Assembly (NCBI RefSeq): GCF_013300725.1 | Contig: NZ_JAAIMM010000008.1 | Coordinates: 1-64,000, forward strand | Direction of reading: 5' to 3' | Source of the DNA: Allocoprococcus comes | Lineage (GTDB): Bacteria; Bacillota; Clostridia; Lachnospirales; Lachnospiraceae | Length of the DNA stretch: 64,000 nucleotides | Shown: positions 54,367 through 63,524 of the stretch, piece after piece | Numbering within the stretch: position 1 is the first letter of the stretch | How the letters are laid out: every line of letters starts with the position of its first letter | Program-made: the position numbers and the translations under genes | Notes under the pieces: model-generated | The model's input: the letters and a program-made list of their open reading frames with translations, nothing else | Database searches by the model: none | Told to the model about the DNA's origin: nothing

Positions 54367-56409
54367 ATGAGTAACAACGACGCAATGAACAGTGAGATTC
54401 GGTTTCTGGAAGAGGTTGAAGAGAAACTGAAGACACGCATTACCGAGATCAACGCATCGTTTCTTGAAGGAGAAAAACAGATTGAGAGCATGCATGATTA
54501 TTATTGGGAAAACTATACGGAAATGGATGAGTATGGTTATGAAAATTATGATAATCAGCAGGCACTTCTCGGAGAAGTTAATGCGAACAATGAGCGTCTG
54601 ATGAAAAAACAGCGCCTTAAGAAAATGATCGACTCCCCATATTTCGGAAGAGTGGATTTTCTCTTTGAGGGGGAAGAAGAAAGCGAAAGTTTTTACATCG
54701 GAATCGGCAATTTTGCGCCTAAGGCAGGAATGACGCCACTGATCTACGACTGGAGGGCACCAGTGAGCGGCCTTTTTTATGATTATGACAGAGGACAGGC
54801 TTCTTATGAAGCACCTGGAGGAACCATTGAAGGGGAGATTACTTCCAAATGGCAGTATAAGATCAAGAACGGGAAGATGGTTTATGCATTTGAAAGTGAC
54901 ACCAAGATTGATGATGAGATCCTGAAACAGGAGCTTGGAAGTAACGGGGATGTACAACTGAAGAATATCGTCCGTACTATCCAGAAAGAACAGAATGAGA
55001 TCATTCGGAATGTAAAGGACAAAGTTCTGGTCATTCAGGGAGCCGCAGGAAGTGGAAAAACCTCCGTTGCACTGCACCGGATTGCATATCTTTTGTATCA
55101 CGACAGGAAAAATTTAAAAGCATCGGATATCCTGATCCTTTCACCGAACAGCGTATTTGCGGACTATATTTCCCACATTCTGCCAGAGCTTGGAGAAGAA
55201 AATATCCAGGAGATGAGTTTTGATCTGTTTGCGTACAGAGAATTGAAAGGAATCGTATCGGACTGCGAGGACCGTTATGATTATCTGGAGAAGCTGATCC
55301 ATTTTCCGGAGATGGGAATCCGGGAGAGCTATCTGAAGAAGCAGTCTGCCGGATTTGTCGGAGAGATGGAAGGCTTTCTGGCAGTGCTGGAAGATCAGCT
55401 GATGGATTTTAGGCCGGTTAAGATCCGTACTCTGGAAAAGACCGAAGAGGAGCTGATTCATCTGTTCTATTTCAAATTTCAGGATATTCCGATCCTTGCA
55501 AGAATGGATGCGGTGATGGAATATCTGGTGGATGAATACGAGACATTGTATAACCGGAATCTTCCGGAAGATGAGGTAGAAGAGATACGGGAGAAATTCA
55601 ACCGGATGTATGTGACCCGTGATATTTACAAAATATATAACTGGTTTTTGGAGGACAGTGGGTATGAGACACTGGCAAAAATTCCGTATGAGAACAGAAA
55701 ACTCCAGTATGAAGACGTATTTCCGGTACTTTATCTCAAATACCGGATGCTCGGAGGAACCAGACATAAGCATATCAAGCATCTGGTGATCGACGAGATG
55801 CAGGATTATTCATATTTGCAGTACGTGGTACTGGCTCAGCTGTTTTCCTGCAGGATGACGATCCTTGGCGACCGGGCGCAGACACTGGACAGCCAGATGC
55901 AGGATGTGCTGACATTCCTGCCGAAGATTTTCGGACGTACGATCCGCAAGATCATCATGAACAAAAGTTACCGGAATACTATTGAAATCGCAGAGTATGC
56001 AGCGAAATTTACCGGGGAAAAGGATCTGGAATATCTGGAGCGTCATGGCAAACCAGTGACCGAAAAGACATTTGATTCGGATGAGGAACTGTTAAATGAA
56101 CTTATCCGGGAGGCAGATGCCGGAATGGATCAATATGAGACCGCCGCAGTTCTGACTGAGACGATGGACGAGGCATATACAATGACCAGGATGCTTTCAA
56201 ACCGTGGACTTCCGGTAAACTGTATTGACCGGGACAGCAGTACCTTTGAAAAAGGCGTGACAGTAACGACTTTCTATATGGCAAAGGGACTGGAATTTGA
56301 TCAGGTATTCGGCGTGTTCCCGAAGAAAGAAAATCCGATGACCGGGCAGGCAAAATACATCTGTGCAACAAGAGCAATGCATGAGCTTTATATGTATGAA
56401 AGGGCATAA
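54367..56409 (+). CDS. HelD-like UvrD/Rep-family ATPase
   Basis: 680 residues, a superfamily 1 helicase-type motor. A charged coiled coil (about 1-70) precedes a distinct N-terminal insert. Walker A is VIQGAAGSGKTSVALHRIAYLL (about residue 220). Motif II is HLVIDEMQDYSYLQYVVL, later motifs TILGDRAQTLD, NKSYRNTIEIAEYA and MAKGLEFDQVF. The overall size and long coiled-coil N-terminus match HelD, the RNA-polymerase-recycling ATPase, more than UvrD/PcrA. ATG 54367, with GAGAGGG 5-7 nt upstream, lies 2 nt after the HAD stop. A role on RNA polymerase is inferred. Confidence 0.75.
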   Translation: MSNNDAMNSEIRFLEEVEEKLKTRITEINASFLEGEKQIESMHDYYWENYTEMDEYGYENYDNQQALLGEVNANNERLMKKQRLKKMIDSPYFGRVDFLFEGEEESESFYIGIGNFAPKAGMTPLIYDWRAPVSGLFYDYDRGQASYEAPGGTIEGEITSKWQYKIKNGKMVYAFESDTKIDDEILKQELGSNGDVQLKNIVRTIQKEQNEIIRNVKDKVLVIQGAAGSGKTSVALHRIAYLLYHDRKNLKASDILILSPNSVFADYISHILPELGEENIQEMSFDLFAYRELKGIVSDCEDRYDYLEKLIHFPEMGIRESYLKKQSAGFVGEMEGFLAVLEDQLMDFRPVKIRTLEKTEEELIHLFYFKFQDIPILARMDAVMEYLVDEYETLYNRNLPEDEVEEIREKFNRMYVTRDIYKIYNWFLEDSGYETLAKIPYENRKLQYEDVFPVLYLKYRMLGGTRHKHIKHLVIDEMQDYSYLQYVVLAQLFSCRMTILGDRAQTLDSQMQDVLTFLPKIFGRTIRKIIMNKSYRNTIEIAEYAAKFTGEKDLEYLERHGKPVTEKTFDSDEELLNELIREADAGMDQYETAAVLTETMDEAYTMTRMLSNRGLPVNCIDRDSSTFEKGVTVTTFYMAKGLEFDQVFGVFPKKENPMTGQAKYICATRAMHELYMYERA

Positions 56410-56448
56410 CTGTGCAGACTGATACAGCGAAAGAGAGGAAAGAACAGG

Positions 56449-56928
56449 ATGAAGATAACCGTACTGACGGTTGGAAAAATAAAAGAAAAGTATCTGCGGG
56501 ATGCAATCGCGGAATATACGAAGAGACTGAGCCGCTACTGCAAGTTGGAGATCATTGAGGTGGCGGATGAAAAGACACCGGACAATGCCAGCGAAAATGC
56601 AGAGGAAATGATCCGGCAAAAAGAGGCCGAACGCCTTTTGAAATATATCCGTGAGGATGCATATCTTATTACACTGGAGATTGGCGGAAAGCAGCTGACC
56701 TCCGAAGAATTTTCAGAGAAAATTGAAAAACTTGGCATTCAGGGAACCAGTCACATTATTTTTGTGATTGGTGGATCCATAGGGATCGGGAAGGCGGTTC
56801 TGGAAAAATCGGATTATGCACTTAGTTTTTCAAAAATGACATTTCCGCACCAGCTGATGCGTGTAATTCTGCTGGAGCAGATTTACCGTGGATACCGGAT
56901 CATGTCGGGAGAACCCTATCACAAATAG
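56449..56928 (+). CDS. rlmH: 23S rRNA (pseudouridine-1915-N3) methyltransferase
   Basis: 159 residues, normal length. SPOUT fold with the SAM-binding C-terminal knot: FVIGGSIGIGKAV, LSFSKMTFPHQLMRVILLEQ and IYRGYRIMSGEPYHK, all diagnostic. It methylates the pseudouridine in helix 69 of 23S rRNA. Start after GAAAGAGAGGAAAGAACAGG. Confidence 0.97.
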   Translation: MKITVLTVGKIKEKYLRDAIAEYTKRLSRYCKLEIIEVADEKTPDNASENAEEMIRQKEAERLLKYIREDAYLITLEIGGKQLTSEEFSEKIEKLGIQGTSHIIFVIGGSIGIGKAVLEKSDYALSFSKMTFPHQLMRVILLEQIYRGYRIMSGEPYHK

Positions 56929-56945
56929 AAAAGAGGCTGATTCAT

Positions 56946-57782
56946 ATGAAGATGGTAGTATTAGTAGAAAACAGTTCGAGATGCAGACTTTGTGCAGAAC
57001 ATGGGCTGTCGGTTTATATCGAATATGAGGGGAAGACGTACCTTCTGGATACTGGCGCAACAGCGCTCTTTGCAGAAAATGCAAAGGAGCTGGGGATTGA
57101 CCTTTCAGAAGTAGATACGGCGTTTTTATCCCATGCACATTATGACCACAGTGGCGGTTTTGAGGAGTTTTTTGAGGGAAATGATAAAGCAGCGGTCTAT
57201 ATGCAGGAGATGTCTGCTGAGAACTGCTTTTACCGGACAGAAGGAAAAGATAAATATATTGGAATTCCGCAGCATCTTCTGGAAAATTATAAAGAGCGGT
57301 TCCGTCCGTTGAATGCAGTTTGTGAAGTTGAAAAAGGCGTCTGGGTTGTGCCGCATTTTACCGGCGGCCTGGATGAGGTGGGACGCAGGGCGCACATGTA
57401 CCGGAAAATCGGTGAAGAGTTTATTGCAGATGATTTTGCACATGAGCAGAGTGTGGTTTTTGAGACGGGAAAAGGACTGGTGATATTTAATAGCTGTTCC
57501 CATGGGGGAATTGTCAATATTGTGCGGGAAGTGCAGATGGCACTCGGAGGGCAAAAGGTCTATGCGGTTGTTGGCGGATTTCATATGATGAAGCTTTCGG
57601 GCATGGATACACTTGCCATACCGGAGAAAGAAGTTGTGGAAACTGCGCAGGAATTGAAAGAGCTTGGCGTAGAGGAAATCTATACCGGTCACTGTACCGG
57701 AAATATTGCATTCGGGATCCTGAAAAAAGAACTTGGTGAAATGGTACATGCACTTGGAACAGGAGAAACGGTGGTATTTTAA
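56946..57782 (+). CDS. MBL-fold metallo-hydrolase
   Basis: 278 residues. Metal motif LSHAHYDHSGGF (HxHxDH), with other ligands in VPHFTGG, NSCSHGGIVNIV and a C-terminal GHCTGNIAF. The pattern resembles the 7,8-dihydropterin-6-methyl-4-(beta-D-ribofuranosyl)-aminobenzene phosphate synthase-type group of small MBL proteins seen in anaerobes, but the substrate is unknown. Start after AAAGAGGCTGATTC. Ends at a bidirectional terminator with aspA. Confidence 0.75.
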   Translation: MKMVVLVENSSRCRLCAEHGLSVYIEYEGKTYLLDTGATALFAENAKELGIDLSEVDTAFLSHAHYDHSGGFEEFFEGNDKAAVYMQEMSAENCFYRTEGKDKYIGIPQHLLENYKERFRPLNAVCEVEKGVWVVPHFTGGLDEVGRRAHMYRKIGEEFIADDFAHEQSVVFETGKGLVIFNSCSHGGIVNIVREVQMALGGQKVYAVVGGFHMMKLSGMDTLAIPEKEVVETAQELKELGVEEIYTGHCTGNIAFGILKKELGEMVHALGTGETVVF

Positions 57783-57789
57783 ATGAAGG

Positions 57790-57836
57790 AAGCCCCAAGA
57801 TTTATCACGGGTAATGAGTTGATAAATCCTGGGGCT
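57790..57836. terminator. Bidirectional terminator between MBL gene and aspA
   Basis: AGCCCCAAGATTTATCA and TGATAAATCCTGGGGCT form a long nearly perfect stem between the convergent stop codons at 57782 and 57846. Confidence 0.75.
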
Positions 57837-57845
57837 ATTGTCTTG

Positions 57846-59264
57846 TTACATTGCTTTTTTTATAAGTACGACTTCAGGCTCGGTCATTGCATAAGCATCC
57901 AGAACTTCATCCAGCTCGTCTGCCTTGATCAGATTTTCTTCCAGAACCAGCTCCCGTACAGTTTTTCCGGTTTTCAGAGATGTTTTCGCGATTCTTGCGG
58001 AGGTTTTATATCCCAGATACGGGCAGAGGGCGGTTGCAATTCCTGCACTGCTTTCCATCAGAGACAGGCATCTTTCGCGGTTTGCCGTGATTCCGCTGAT
58101 GCAATTGTCGATCAGAGTAGAGACAGCCTCCTGAAGGGTGCTGATCGATTCGAACAGGTTATAGAATACGACAGGCTCAAAAGCATTGAGTTCCATCTGA
58201 CCTGCTTCAGCAGCCATTGTGATGGTTGTATCGTGACCTACGATATGGAAAGCGACCTGTGTGACGACCTCCGGAATGACCGGATTGACCTTTCCGGGCA
58301 TGATGGAGGAGCCATTCTGACGTGCAGGAAGGTTGATCTCGCCAAGTCCTGTTTTTGGACCGGAAGAGAGAAGCCGGAGATCGTTGCACATTTTGGAGAG
58401 ATCTATGGCACAGGTCTTTACGGCACCGGATATGGCAACGAATCCGTCCAGATTCTCTGTGGCATCAAACAGATCATCTGCCTGTTTCAGAGGATAGCCG
58501 GTTACTTTTTTGAGTTTCGGGACAATGTTATGAAGGTAGATTTCAGAGACGTTGATGGCACTTCCAATCGCAGTTCCGCCAAGATTTACGGTATACATTT
58601 CATGAGAGATGCTGCGGATACGTTCTACATCCCGTCGTACCATAGAGGAATAGCTGTGAAATGTCTGACCAAGACGCATCGGAACGGCATCCTGCAGCTG
58701 TGTTCTTCCCATTTTCAGAACATCATCAAATTCTTCGCTCTTTTCTGTGAGGCAGACGGCAAGCCGGTCAAGTTCCTTTGTGAGAGGCTTTAACAGATCG
58801 AGAACAGTCAGCTTTCCTGCTGTCGGAATCACATCATTGGTTGACTGAGCCATATTGACATGATCGTTAGGGTGGACCAGCAGATATGCGCCCTTTTTCC
58901 CACCGAGAATTTCTTCGGCACGATTTGCGATCACTTCATTTATATTCATATTTGCACTGGTTCCGGCACCGCCCTGAATTGCATCAACAATAAATTCGTC
59001 ACGAAATTTGCCTTCTACAATTTCATCGCAGGCTTTGATGATGGCGGATGCTTTGGTAACAGGAAGTCTGAGAGCACTCCGGTTGGTCAGTGCGGCGGCT
59101 TTTTTTATTTTTGCCAGGTTCTGAATGAAAAGTGGATGTAACTTGTTTCCTGTGATCGGAAAATTCTGCTTTGCGCGCAGGGACTGGACACCGTAGTATG
59201 CATCTACAGGGACCTCCATTTCTCCAATTGAATCTGATTCCATTCTCATTTTTTCTAAATTCAT
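57846..59264 (-). CDS. aspA: Aspartate ammonia-lyase
   Basis: 472 residues of the fumarase/aspartase superfamily; converts aspartate to fumarate and ammonia. N-terminal MESDSIGEMEVPVDAYYG with VQSLRAKQNF, active-site region HPNDHVNMAQSTNDVIPTA, and the signature GSSIMPGKVNPVIPEV. A fumarase of class II is the alternative; the start (SIGEMEVP) and the M-x-N spacing favour aspartase. GAAAGAGGAATCATT precedes the ATG. Confidence 0.93.
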   Translation of the reverse strand: MNLEKMRMESDSIGEMEVPVDAYYGVQSLRAKQNFPITGNKLHPLFIQNLAKIKKAAALTNRSALRLPVTKASAIIKACDEIVEGKFRDEFIVDAIQGGAGTSANMNINEVIANRAEEILGGKKGAYLLVHPNDHVNMAQSTNDVIPTAGKLTVLDLLKPLTKELDRLAVCLTEKSEEFDDVLKMGRTQLQDAVPMRLGQTFHSYSSMVRRDVERIRSISHEMYTVNLGGTAIGSAINVSEIYLHNIVPKLKKVTGYPLKQADDLFDATENLDGFVAISGAVKTCAIDLSKMCNDLRLLSSGPKTGLGEINLPARQNGSSIMPGKVNPVIPEVVTQVAFHIVGHDTTITMAAEAGQMELNAFEPVVFYNLFESISTLQEAVSTLIDNCISGITANRERCLSLMESSAGIATALCPYLGYKTSARIAKTSLKTGKTVRELVLEENLIKADELDEVLDAYAMTEPEVVLIKKAM

Positions 59265-59333
59265 AATGATTCCTCTTTCTGCATGTCTGTGCTGCTGTTG
59301 TCATTTCATATTTTCGACGTTGTCGATAGTGGG

Positions 59334-59362
59334 AGGATAGCACGTTCAAAATTTCTTGTAAA
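59334..59362 (-). promoter_or_regulatory. Promoter of aspA
   Basis: Minus strand TTTACA (59362-59357), 17-nt spacer, TATCCT (59339-59334), 70 nt before the ATG. Confidence 0.5.
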
Positions 59363-59368
59363 TACAAG
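59355..59368. promoter_or_regulatory. Palindrome CTTGTA-AA-TACAAG over the aspA -35 box
   Basis: A perfect 6-bp inverted repeat around AA. Half-sites TTGTA/TACAA are as in the TTGTATACAA operators at 20152 and 30636, but spaced 2 bp apart. Its regulator is unknown. Confidence 0.4.
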
Positions 59369-59587
59369 GTGGAAAGTTCCGTTGTTTTTCAATTTTTCAG
59401 ACAAAACTGCTTAAAAAATGTAAATTTGTTTTCTCATATGTTTTATAAATTAAGTTTTTGAGATGCACGGATAATATAGTTGCAAACTTATAGTGGGGGT
59501 TTAAAACAGAAGTTGAATTCTGAAAATAATTGTTAAATGCGGCTAATTCAATAGAATTGTGTATATAATAACTAAAAAACATTGCTG
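59369..59587. other. AT-rich intergenic DNA between aspA and the FeoA-like gene
   Basis: No gene, RNA or terminator recognised. A Fur or DtxR-type box was looked for and not seen. Confidence 0.55.
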
Positions 59588-59617
59588 TTGACTAACTAAT
59601 ATGAAAGCGGGTATACT
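59588..59617 (+). promoter_or_regulatory. Promoter for the FeoA-like gene
   Basis: TTGACT (59588-59593), 18-nt spacer, TATACT (59612-59617), about 38 nt upstream of ATG 59655, with AAAGGAG and GAAGGTG between. Confidence 0.6.
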
Positions 59618-59654
59618 GTAGGAAAGTCAAAGGAGAAAAAAAGAAGGTGTAAAA

Positions 59655-59870
59655 ATGCAGGCATTATCAACAGCTGTTCCGGGAAAACGGTACACGATCA
59701 AATGGATGTTCGGAGTGCCGGAGGTGCTGGAAAAATTAAAGGAATTCAAAATCAAAGAGGGCAGCGAAATCCATGTGATCCAGAATGATGCCAGTGGTAT
59801 GATGATCATAGCATCTGACCAGAAGCGGTTCGCTATCAGCCAGGACGCCGCAGCGAGAATTCAAGTATAA
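59655..59870 (+). CDS. FeoA-domain small protein
   Basis: 71 residues. The SH3-like FeoA pattern is seen as FKIKEGSEIHVIQNDASGM, then MIIASDQKRFAISQDAAARI. FeoA-domain proteins support FeoB iron transport or act as metal-regulator parts. No feoB is within the window, so the context is unusual. It is flanked by a promoter and a terminator, so it is a single-gene unit. Confidence 0.75.
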   Translation: MQALSTAVPGKRYTIKWMFGVPEVLEKLKEFKIKEGSEIHVIQNDASGMMIIASDQKRFAISQDAAARIQV

Positions 59871-59880
59871 CAAAGAAATA

Positions 59881-59927
59881 AAAAATCGATCTTACAATCA
59901 CAGGAAAAGTAGGATCGATTTTTTGTA
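59881..59927 (+). terminator. Terminator after the FeoA-like gene
   Basis: AAAAATCGATCTTAC pairs with GTAGGATCGATTTTT (one bulge/mismatch), then TTGT. Confidence 0.7.
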
Positions 59928-59987
59928 TATCCGGATCATGGATGAGCCAGTCTGTTCGATTTTATAAAGTTTTCACAGAATAACGGA

Positions 59988-60016
59988 TTGTTTTCGGTTG
60001 CGATTGACGATATAAT
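59988..60016 (+). promoter_or_regulatory. Promoter for the repeat-rich membrane protein
   Basis: TTGTTT (59988-59993), 17-nt spacer, TATAAT (60011-60016), ATG at 60059 after AAAGAGGG. Confidence 0.55.
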
Positions 60017-60058
60017 ACCTTTATGTAACAAAATACAAGCGCGAAAGAGGGAAAACAA

Positions 60059-60904
60059 ATGTTAGAAATTATTTGTCTTATATGGCTTTGGCGTGTGAAT
60101 GGAAAGCACGCGATAGAAAGAGGACAGAATCCAAAAAAATATCGTGCATTGACACTGGGATTGTGGTTTGGCCTTGAATTTACCGGTACTTTTGTCGGGG
60201 TCTGGCTGATGCAGCTTTTAAATGCAGGTGATAATGCATTTTACGGGGCATATGTTTTTGGAATTATCGGAGCTGCAATTGGCGGTTTCACTTCTTACTG
60301 GGTTGCAAAAAAAGCACCGATGGGAAATTACAGACCAGAAGACCAGCCAGATGGATGGAATAATCAGTCAGGTGGATGGAATCAGAACCAGAACGGCTGG
60401 GATAATCAGCAAAATGGCTGGAACCAGAATCAGAACGGCAGGGATAATCAACAGAATGGCTGGAACCAGAATCAGAACGGCTGGGATAATCAGCAAAATG
60501 GCTGGAGCCAGAATCAGAACGGCTGGAACAATCAACAGAATGGATGGAATCAGAATCAGAACAGCTGGAATAATCAACAGAATGTCTGGGGACAGCCACA
60601 GCAGGAACCGGATTGTCTTTTTGCTCCGGCAACGATCCGTATTATCGAAGAAGAGGGCGGTTATACCGGCGGACAGGATGCATTTTTCTTAAATGGCAGG
60701 CCTATCTGTTCTCTGCGGCCGGGCAGTGAATATACCTTTATAACTTACGCAAAGAAAAATGTGCTTACGATTGGCAGACCGACACCGGAACCGTCAGATG
60801 AGACAACAGTATTAAAGTTTATCGCCGGAGAAAAAGGTCAGATTGAAATTCATGCATGTGCGGGAAGACTGATCCCGGGAAAATTCAGCAATTATACAGC
60901 ATAG
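60059..60904 (+). CDS. Membrane protein with Asn-Gln-Gly-Trp repeats
   Basis: 281 residues. Two hydrophobic segments, about 1-17 and 38-80 (LGLWFGLEFTGTFVGVWLMQ), then a hydrophilic repeat of NQNGW/NQQNGW type units (about residues 100-180). The C-terminal about 95 residues form a globular part (FAPATIRIIEEEGGYTGGQ, EYTFITYAKKNVLTIGRP). No family recognised. The 14-residue tandem repeat is low complexity and likely variable. GAAAGAGGGAAAACAA precedes the start. It is 56 bp before yqfC and read towards it. Confidence 0.6.
   Translation: MLEIICLIWLWRVNGKHAIERGQNPKKYRALTLGLWFGLEFTGTFVGVWLMQLLNAGDNAFYGAYVFGIIGAAIGGFTSYWVAKKAPMGNYRPEDQPDGWNNQSGGWNQNQNGWDNQQNGWNQNQNGRDNQQNGWNQNQNGWDNQQNGWSQNQNGWNNQQNGWNQNQNSWNNQQNVWGQPQQEPDCLFAPATIRIIEEEGGYTGGQDAFFLNGRPICSLRPGSEYTFITYAKKNVLTIGRPTPEPSDETTVLKFIAGEKGQIEIHACAGRLIPGKFSNYTA
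60361..60590 (+). repeat. In-frame tandem repeats encoding Asn-Gln-Gly-Trp units
   Basis: About 42-nt units of the form AATCAGAACGGCTGG…AATCAACAGAATGGC recur five times within the gene at 60059. The near-identical copies suggest length variability by slippage or recombination. Confidence 0.8.
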
Positions 60905-60959
60905 GAATATTATGTGGTTCTGGAGCATACACTGTCAACAAAACGGTATATGCGGCAAT

Positions 60960-61247
60960 ATGAGACAGAGATCCGAACAAGAAGACGGGACACGAAGGTA
61001 TCGCATGGCAGATGCAGCAAATTTGCCGAAGGATGTGGTGCTGGGTGTCCCGATTCTGACTCTTACAGGGCATTATGAAGTGAATATAGAGAATTACCGT
61101 GGAATTCTGGAATATACCGAACAGCTGATCCGCATAAACGTACGTAGTGGGCAGATTCGCATCACAGGGAAATCACTTGAGATCAACTACTATACGACAA
61201 CCGATATGAAGATTACCGGAAAGGTAGAGAAAATTGAGTATTCTTAG
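60960..61247 (+). CDS. yqfC: Sporulation protein YqfC
   Basis: 95 residues from ATG 60960. The conserved core is LPKDVVLGVPILTLTGHYEV then IENYRGILEYTEQLIRIN and GQIRITGKSLEINYYT, matching YqfC, needed for sporulation in Firmicutes. It lies directly upstream of yqfD, the fixed order. The start is uncertain: ATG 60912 (weak AGGA 5 nt upstream), ATG 60960 (no site) or ATG 61005 (GAAGG 7 nt upstream, but cutting the N-terminal segment) are all in frame; 60960 is used. Confidence 0.85.
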   Translation: MRQRSEQEDGTRRYRMADAANLPKDVVLGVPILTLTGHYEVNIENYRGILEYTEQLIRINVRSGQIRITGKSLEINYYTTTDMKITGKVEKIEYS

Positions 61248-61262
61248 GAAGGGATGACGAAG

Positions 61263-62513
61263 ATGCTGCGATATATTCTGAATAATCTTGCCGGATACCT
61301 GCGCATCAGAGTCGAAGGATATTCACCGGAACGTTTTTTAAATCTTTGCTGTTATCATGGGATTTTTCTCTGGAATCTGAGACCGGCAAAAGGGGCATAT
61401 GAGATGAATATCCGCGTCCGGGATTTTCGCAGACTGCGACCACTGGTAAGGAAGAGCAGGGCAAAGGTACGAATCACCCAGAAAAGAGGAGTCCCGTTTT
61501 TTATACATAAATACCGTGGACGGAAGCTTTTTTTTACAGGAGCGGTCATCGCAATCTGTCTGATCTTTCTGCTTTCTTCTTTTATATGGAAGATTCAGAT
61601 TGATGGAAACCTTGCAAGGACAGATGAGGTTTTGCTTTCTTTTCTGGCAGAAAAGGGAATTGCCTGCGGAATGGCAAAAAAGAATGTAGACTGTGACCGG
61701 ATTGAAAAAGATATCCGTATGGAATACGATGATATTATCTGGGTTTCAGCTTATGTTCATGGGAGTTGTCTGAAGATTAAAGTCAGGGAGAATCCTGACC
61801 GGAAGGAACTGCAGACAGAATCTGAGGCGGAAGCACCGATGGATATTGTGGCAGAAGCGGATGGAATCATTCAGAAGATCATTACACGAAAAGGGGCTCC
61901 GCTTGTCCGGGAAGGCAGTGAGGTAAAAAAAGGAGAGATCCTTGTGAGTGGGAGTGTGGAAGTAAAGAATGATTCAGATGAGGTGGCAGGATACCGGTAC
62001 CAGGTATCGGATGCAGACATAATAGCACAGACAACGGTTGCGTATACAGATATTCTTGACAGGCTGCATCCGATATGGAAAGATACCGGCAAGAAGAGCT
62101 TGAGGCTCTGGATAGAAACACCGGGGAGGCTGTATCTTTTTGGCAGACGGGAGCTGCCTTACCCGGAATATAATGCACTGACCTGCAGATATACCCTATA
62201 TCTGGAGAGACATTTTCCGTTTCCGGTCTCGGTAAGGGTTGAACAGAGCAAAGAGAGCAGGAAAGAGGAGATTTCTTATACAGACAGGGAAGCAAGAGAA
62301 ATTCTGTCTTATAATTTTGAGAAGTTTTGCGCCCGATTAGAGAAAAAAGGGGTTCAAATTTCAGAGAATGATGTTAAAATATACAGGGAGACGAACCAGT
62401 ATTCGGCAAAGGGGGAACTGGTTTTATCCGGACCGTTCGGAACTTTACAAAAAGGAACGGTACATGAACTGCCGAAGGCAGATGAAGAAAATATACAGCA
62501 GGAAGGAAACTGA
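61263..62513 (+). CDS. yqfD: Sporulation protein YqfD
   Basis: 416 residues. One membrane segment at about 88-110 (LFFTGAVIAICLIFLLSSFIW) within YqfD-type domains: YSPERFLNLCCYHGIFLW at the N-terminus, then EADGIIQKIITRKGAPLVREG and IGEILVSGSVEV-like outside part. Family length about 390-420. The external part is expected in the intermembrane space of the forespore. ATG 61263 has AGGAAGGG 9 nt upstream; ATG 61254 lies on it. It precedes phoH by 3 bp, so the sporulation pair and PhoH-YbeY form one operon. Confidence 0.9.
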   Translation: MLRYILNNLAGYLRIRVEGYSPERFLNLCCYHGIFLWNLRPAKGAYEMNIRVRDFRRLRPLVRKSRAKVRITQKRGVPFFIHKYRGRKLFFTGAVIAICLIFLLSSFIWKIQIDGNLARTDEVLLSFLAEKGIACGMAKKNVDCDRIEKDIRMEYDDIIWVSAYVHGSCLKIKVRENPDRKELQTESEAEAPMDIVAEADGIIQKIITRKGAPLVREGSEVKKGEILVSGSVEVKNDSDEVAGYRYQVSDADIIAQTTVAYTDILDRLHPIWKDTGKKSLRLWIETPGRLYLFGRRELPYPEYNALTCRYTLYLERHFPFPVSVRVEQSKESRKEEISYTDREAREILSYNFEKFCARLEKKGVQISENDVKIYRETNQYSAKGELVLSGPFGTLQKGTVHELPKADEENIQQEGN

Positions 62514-62516
62514 TTT

Positions 62517-63524
62517 ATGGGAATTCTTGAGACCATGATAGACATACCGGCTGACCATGAAAAAAATGTGTTTGGCCAGTTTGATATATTTGCAAAAAAA
62601 ATTGAGAGAGCCTTACATGTTACACTGATCGCGCGGGATGGAAAGGTGAAAGTTCTTGGGGAAGAAAAGAATGTTGAGAGGGCGCAGCAGGTATTGTCGC
62701 AGCTTACCGAGCTTTCCAGACGCGGGAACACGATCCAGGAGCAGAATGTAGACTATGCCCTGTCCCTTACGATGGAAGACAGTACGGAAGATATTCTGAC
62801 AATTGATAAAGACCTGATCTGTCATACACTTCAGGGAAAACCAATCAAACCAAAGACGCTCGGACAGAAGAAATATGTGGATGCGATCCGGGAAAAGATG
62901 ATCACCTTTGGTCTTGGCCCTGCCGGAACCGGTAAAACTTATCTGGCGATGGCAATGGCGATCACGGCATTCAAACGCAATGAAGTGGGGCGTATCATTC
63001 TGACACGTCCGGCAATTGAAGCAGGAGAAAAGCTTGGCTTTTTGCCGGGAGATCTGCAGAGCAAGATCGATCCATATTTAAGACCACTTTATGATGCACT
63101 TTATCAGATCATGGGAGCAGAAAGCTTTATCAAGAATTCAGAAAAAGGGCTGATCGAGGTTGCACCTCTTGCCTATATGCGAGGCAGAACCCTTGACAAC
63201 GCGTTTATTATTCTGGATGAAGCACAGAATACCACACCGGCGCAGATGAAGATGTTCCTGACACGTATTGGTTTTGGATCCAAAGTCGTGATCACCGGAG
63301 ACTCTACACAGAAAGACCTTCCGGCAGGACAGACATCCGGACTTGATGTGGCAGTGAATGTAGTAAAGAATCTGGAAGATATTTCGATTTGCCGTCTGAC
63401 CAGCCGGGATGTTGTCAGACATCCGCTGGTACAGCGAATTGTTAAAGCGTACGAGGAATATGAGCAGAAGCAGGAACAGAAAAAATCCCACACTAGGGAC
63501 AGAAAGAAACGAGGAACAAGATGA
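62517..63524 (+). CDS. PhoH family protein
   Basis: 335 residues, cytoplasmic ATPase. An N-terminal KH-like part (about 1-100) precedes the PhoH domain: LGPAGTGKTYLAMAMAITAF (Walker A), TRPAIEAGEKLGFLPGD, FIILDEAQNTTPAQMK (Walker B), and VVITGDSTQKDLP. The family is linked to RNA metabolism with YbeY. It starts 3 bp after yqfD and overlaps ybeY by 4 nt. Confidence 0.95.
   Translation: MGILETMIDIPADHEKNVFGQFDIFAKKIERALHVTLIARDGKVKVLGEEKNVERAQQVLSQLTELSRRGNTIQEQNVDYALSLTMEDSTEDILTIDKDLICHTLQGKPIKPKTLGQKKYVDAIREKMITFGLGPAGTGKTYLAMAMAITAFKRNEVGRIILTRPAIEAGEKLGFLPGDLQSKIDPYLRPLYDALYQIMGAESFIKNSEKGLIEVAPLAYMRGRTLDNAFIILDEAQNTTPAQMKMFLTRIGFGSKVVITGDSTQKDLPAGQTSGLDVAVNVVKNLEDISICRLTSRDVVRHPLVQRIVKAYEEYEQKQEQKKSHTRDRKKRGTR

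Noticed and set aside
60361-60590. CRISPR array from the regular repeats
   Set aside because: Repeats are contiguous, in frame and encode an Asn/Gln/Gly/Trp protein; there are no distinct spacers and no cas genes.
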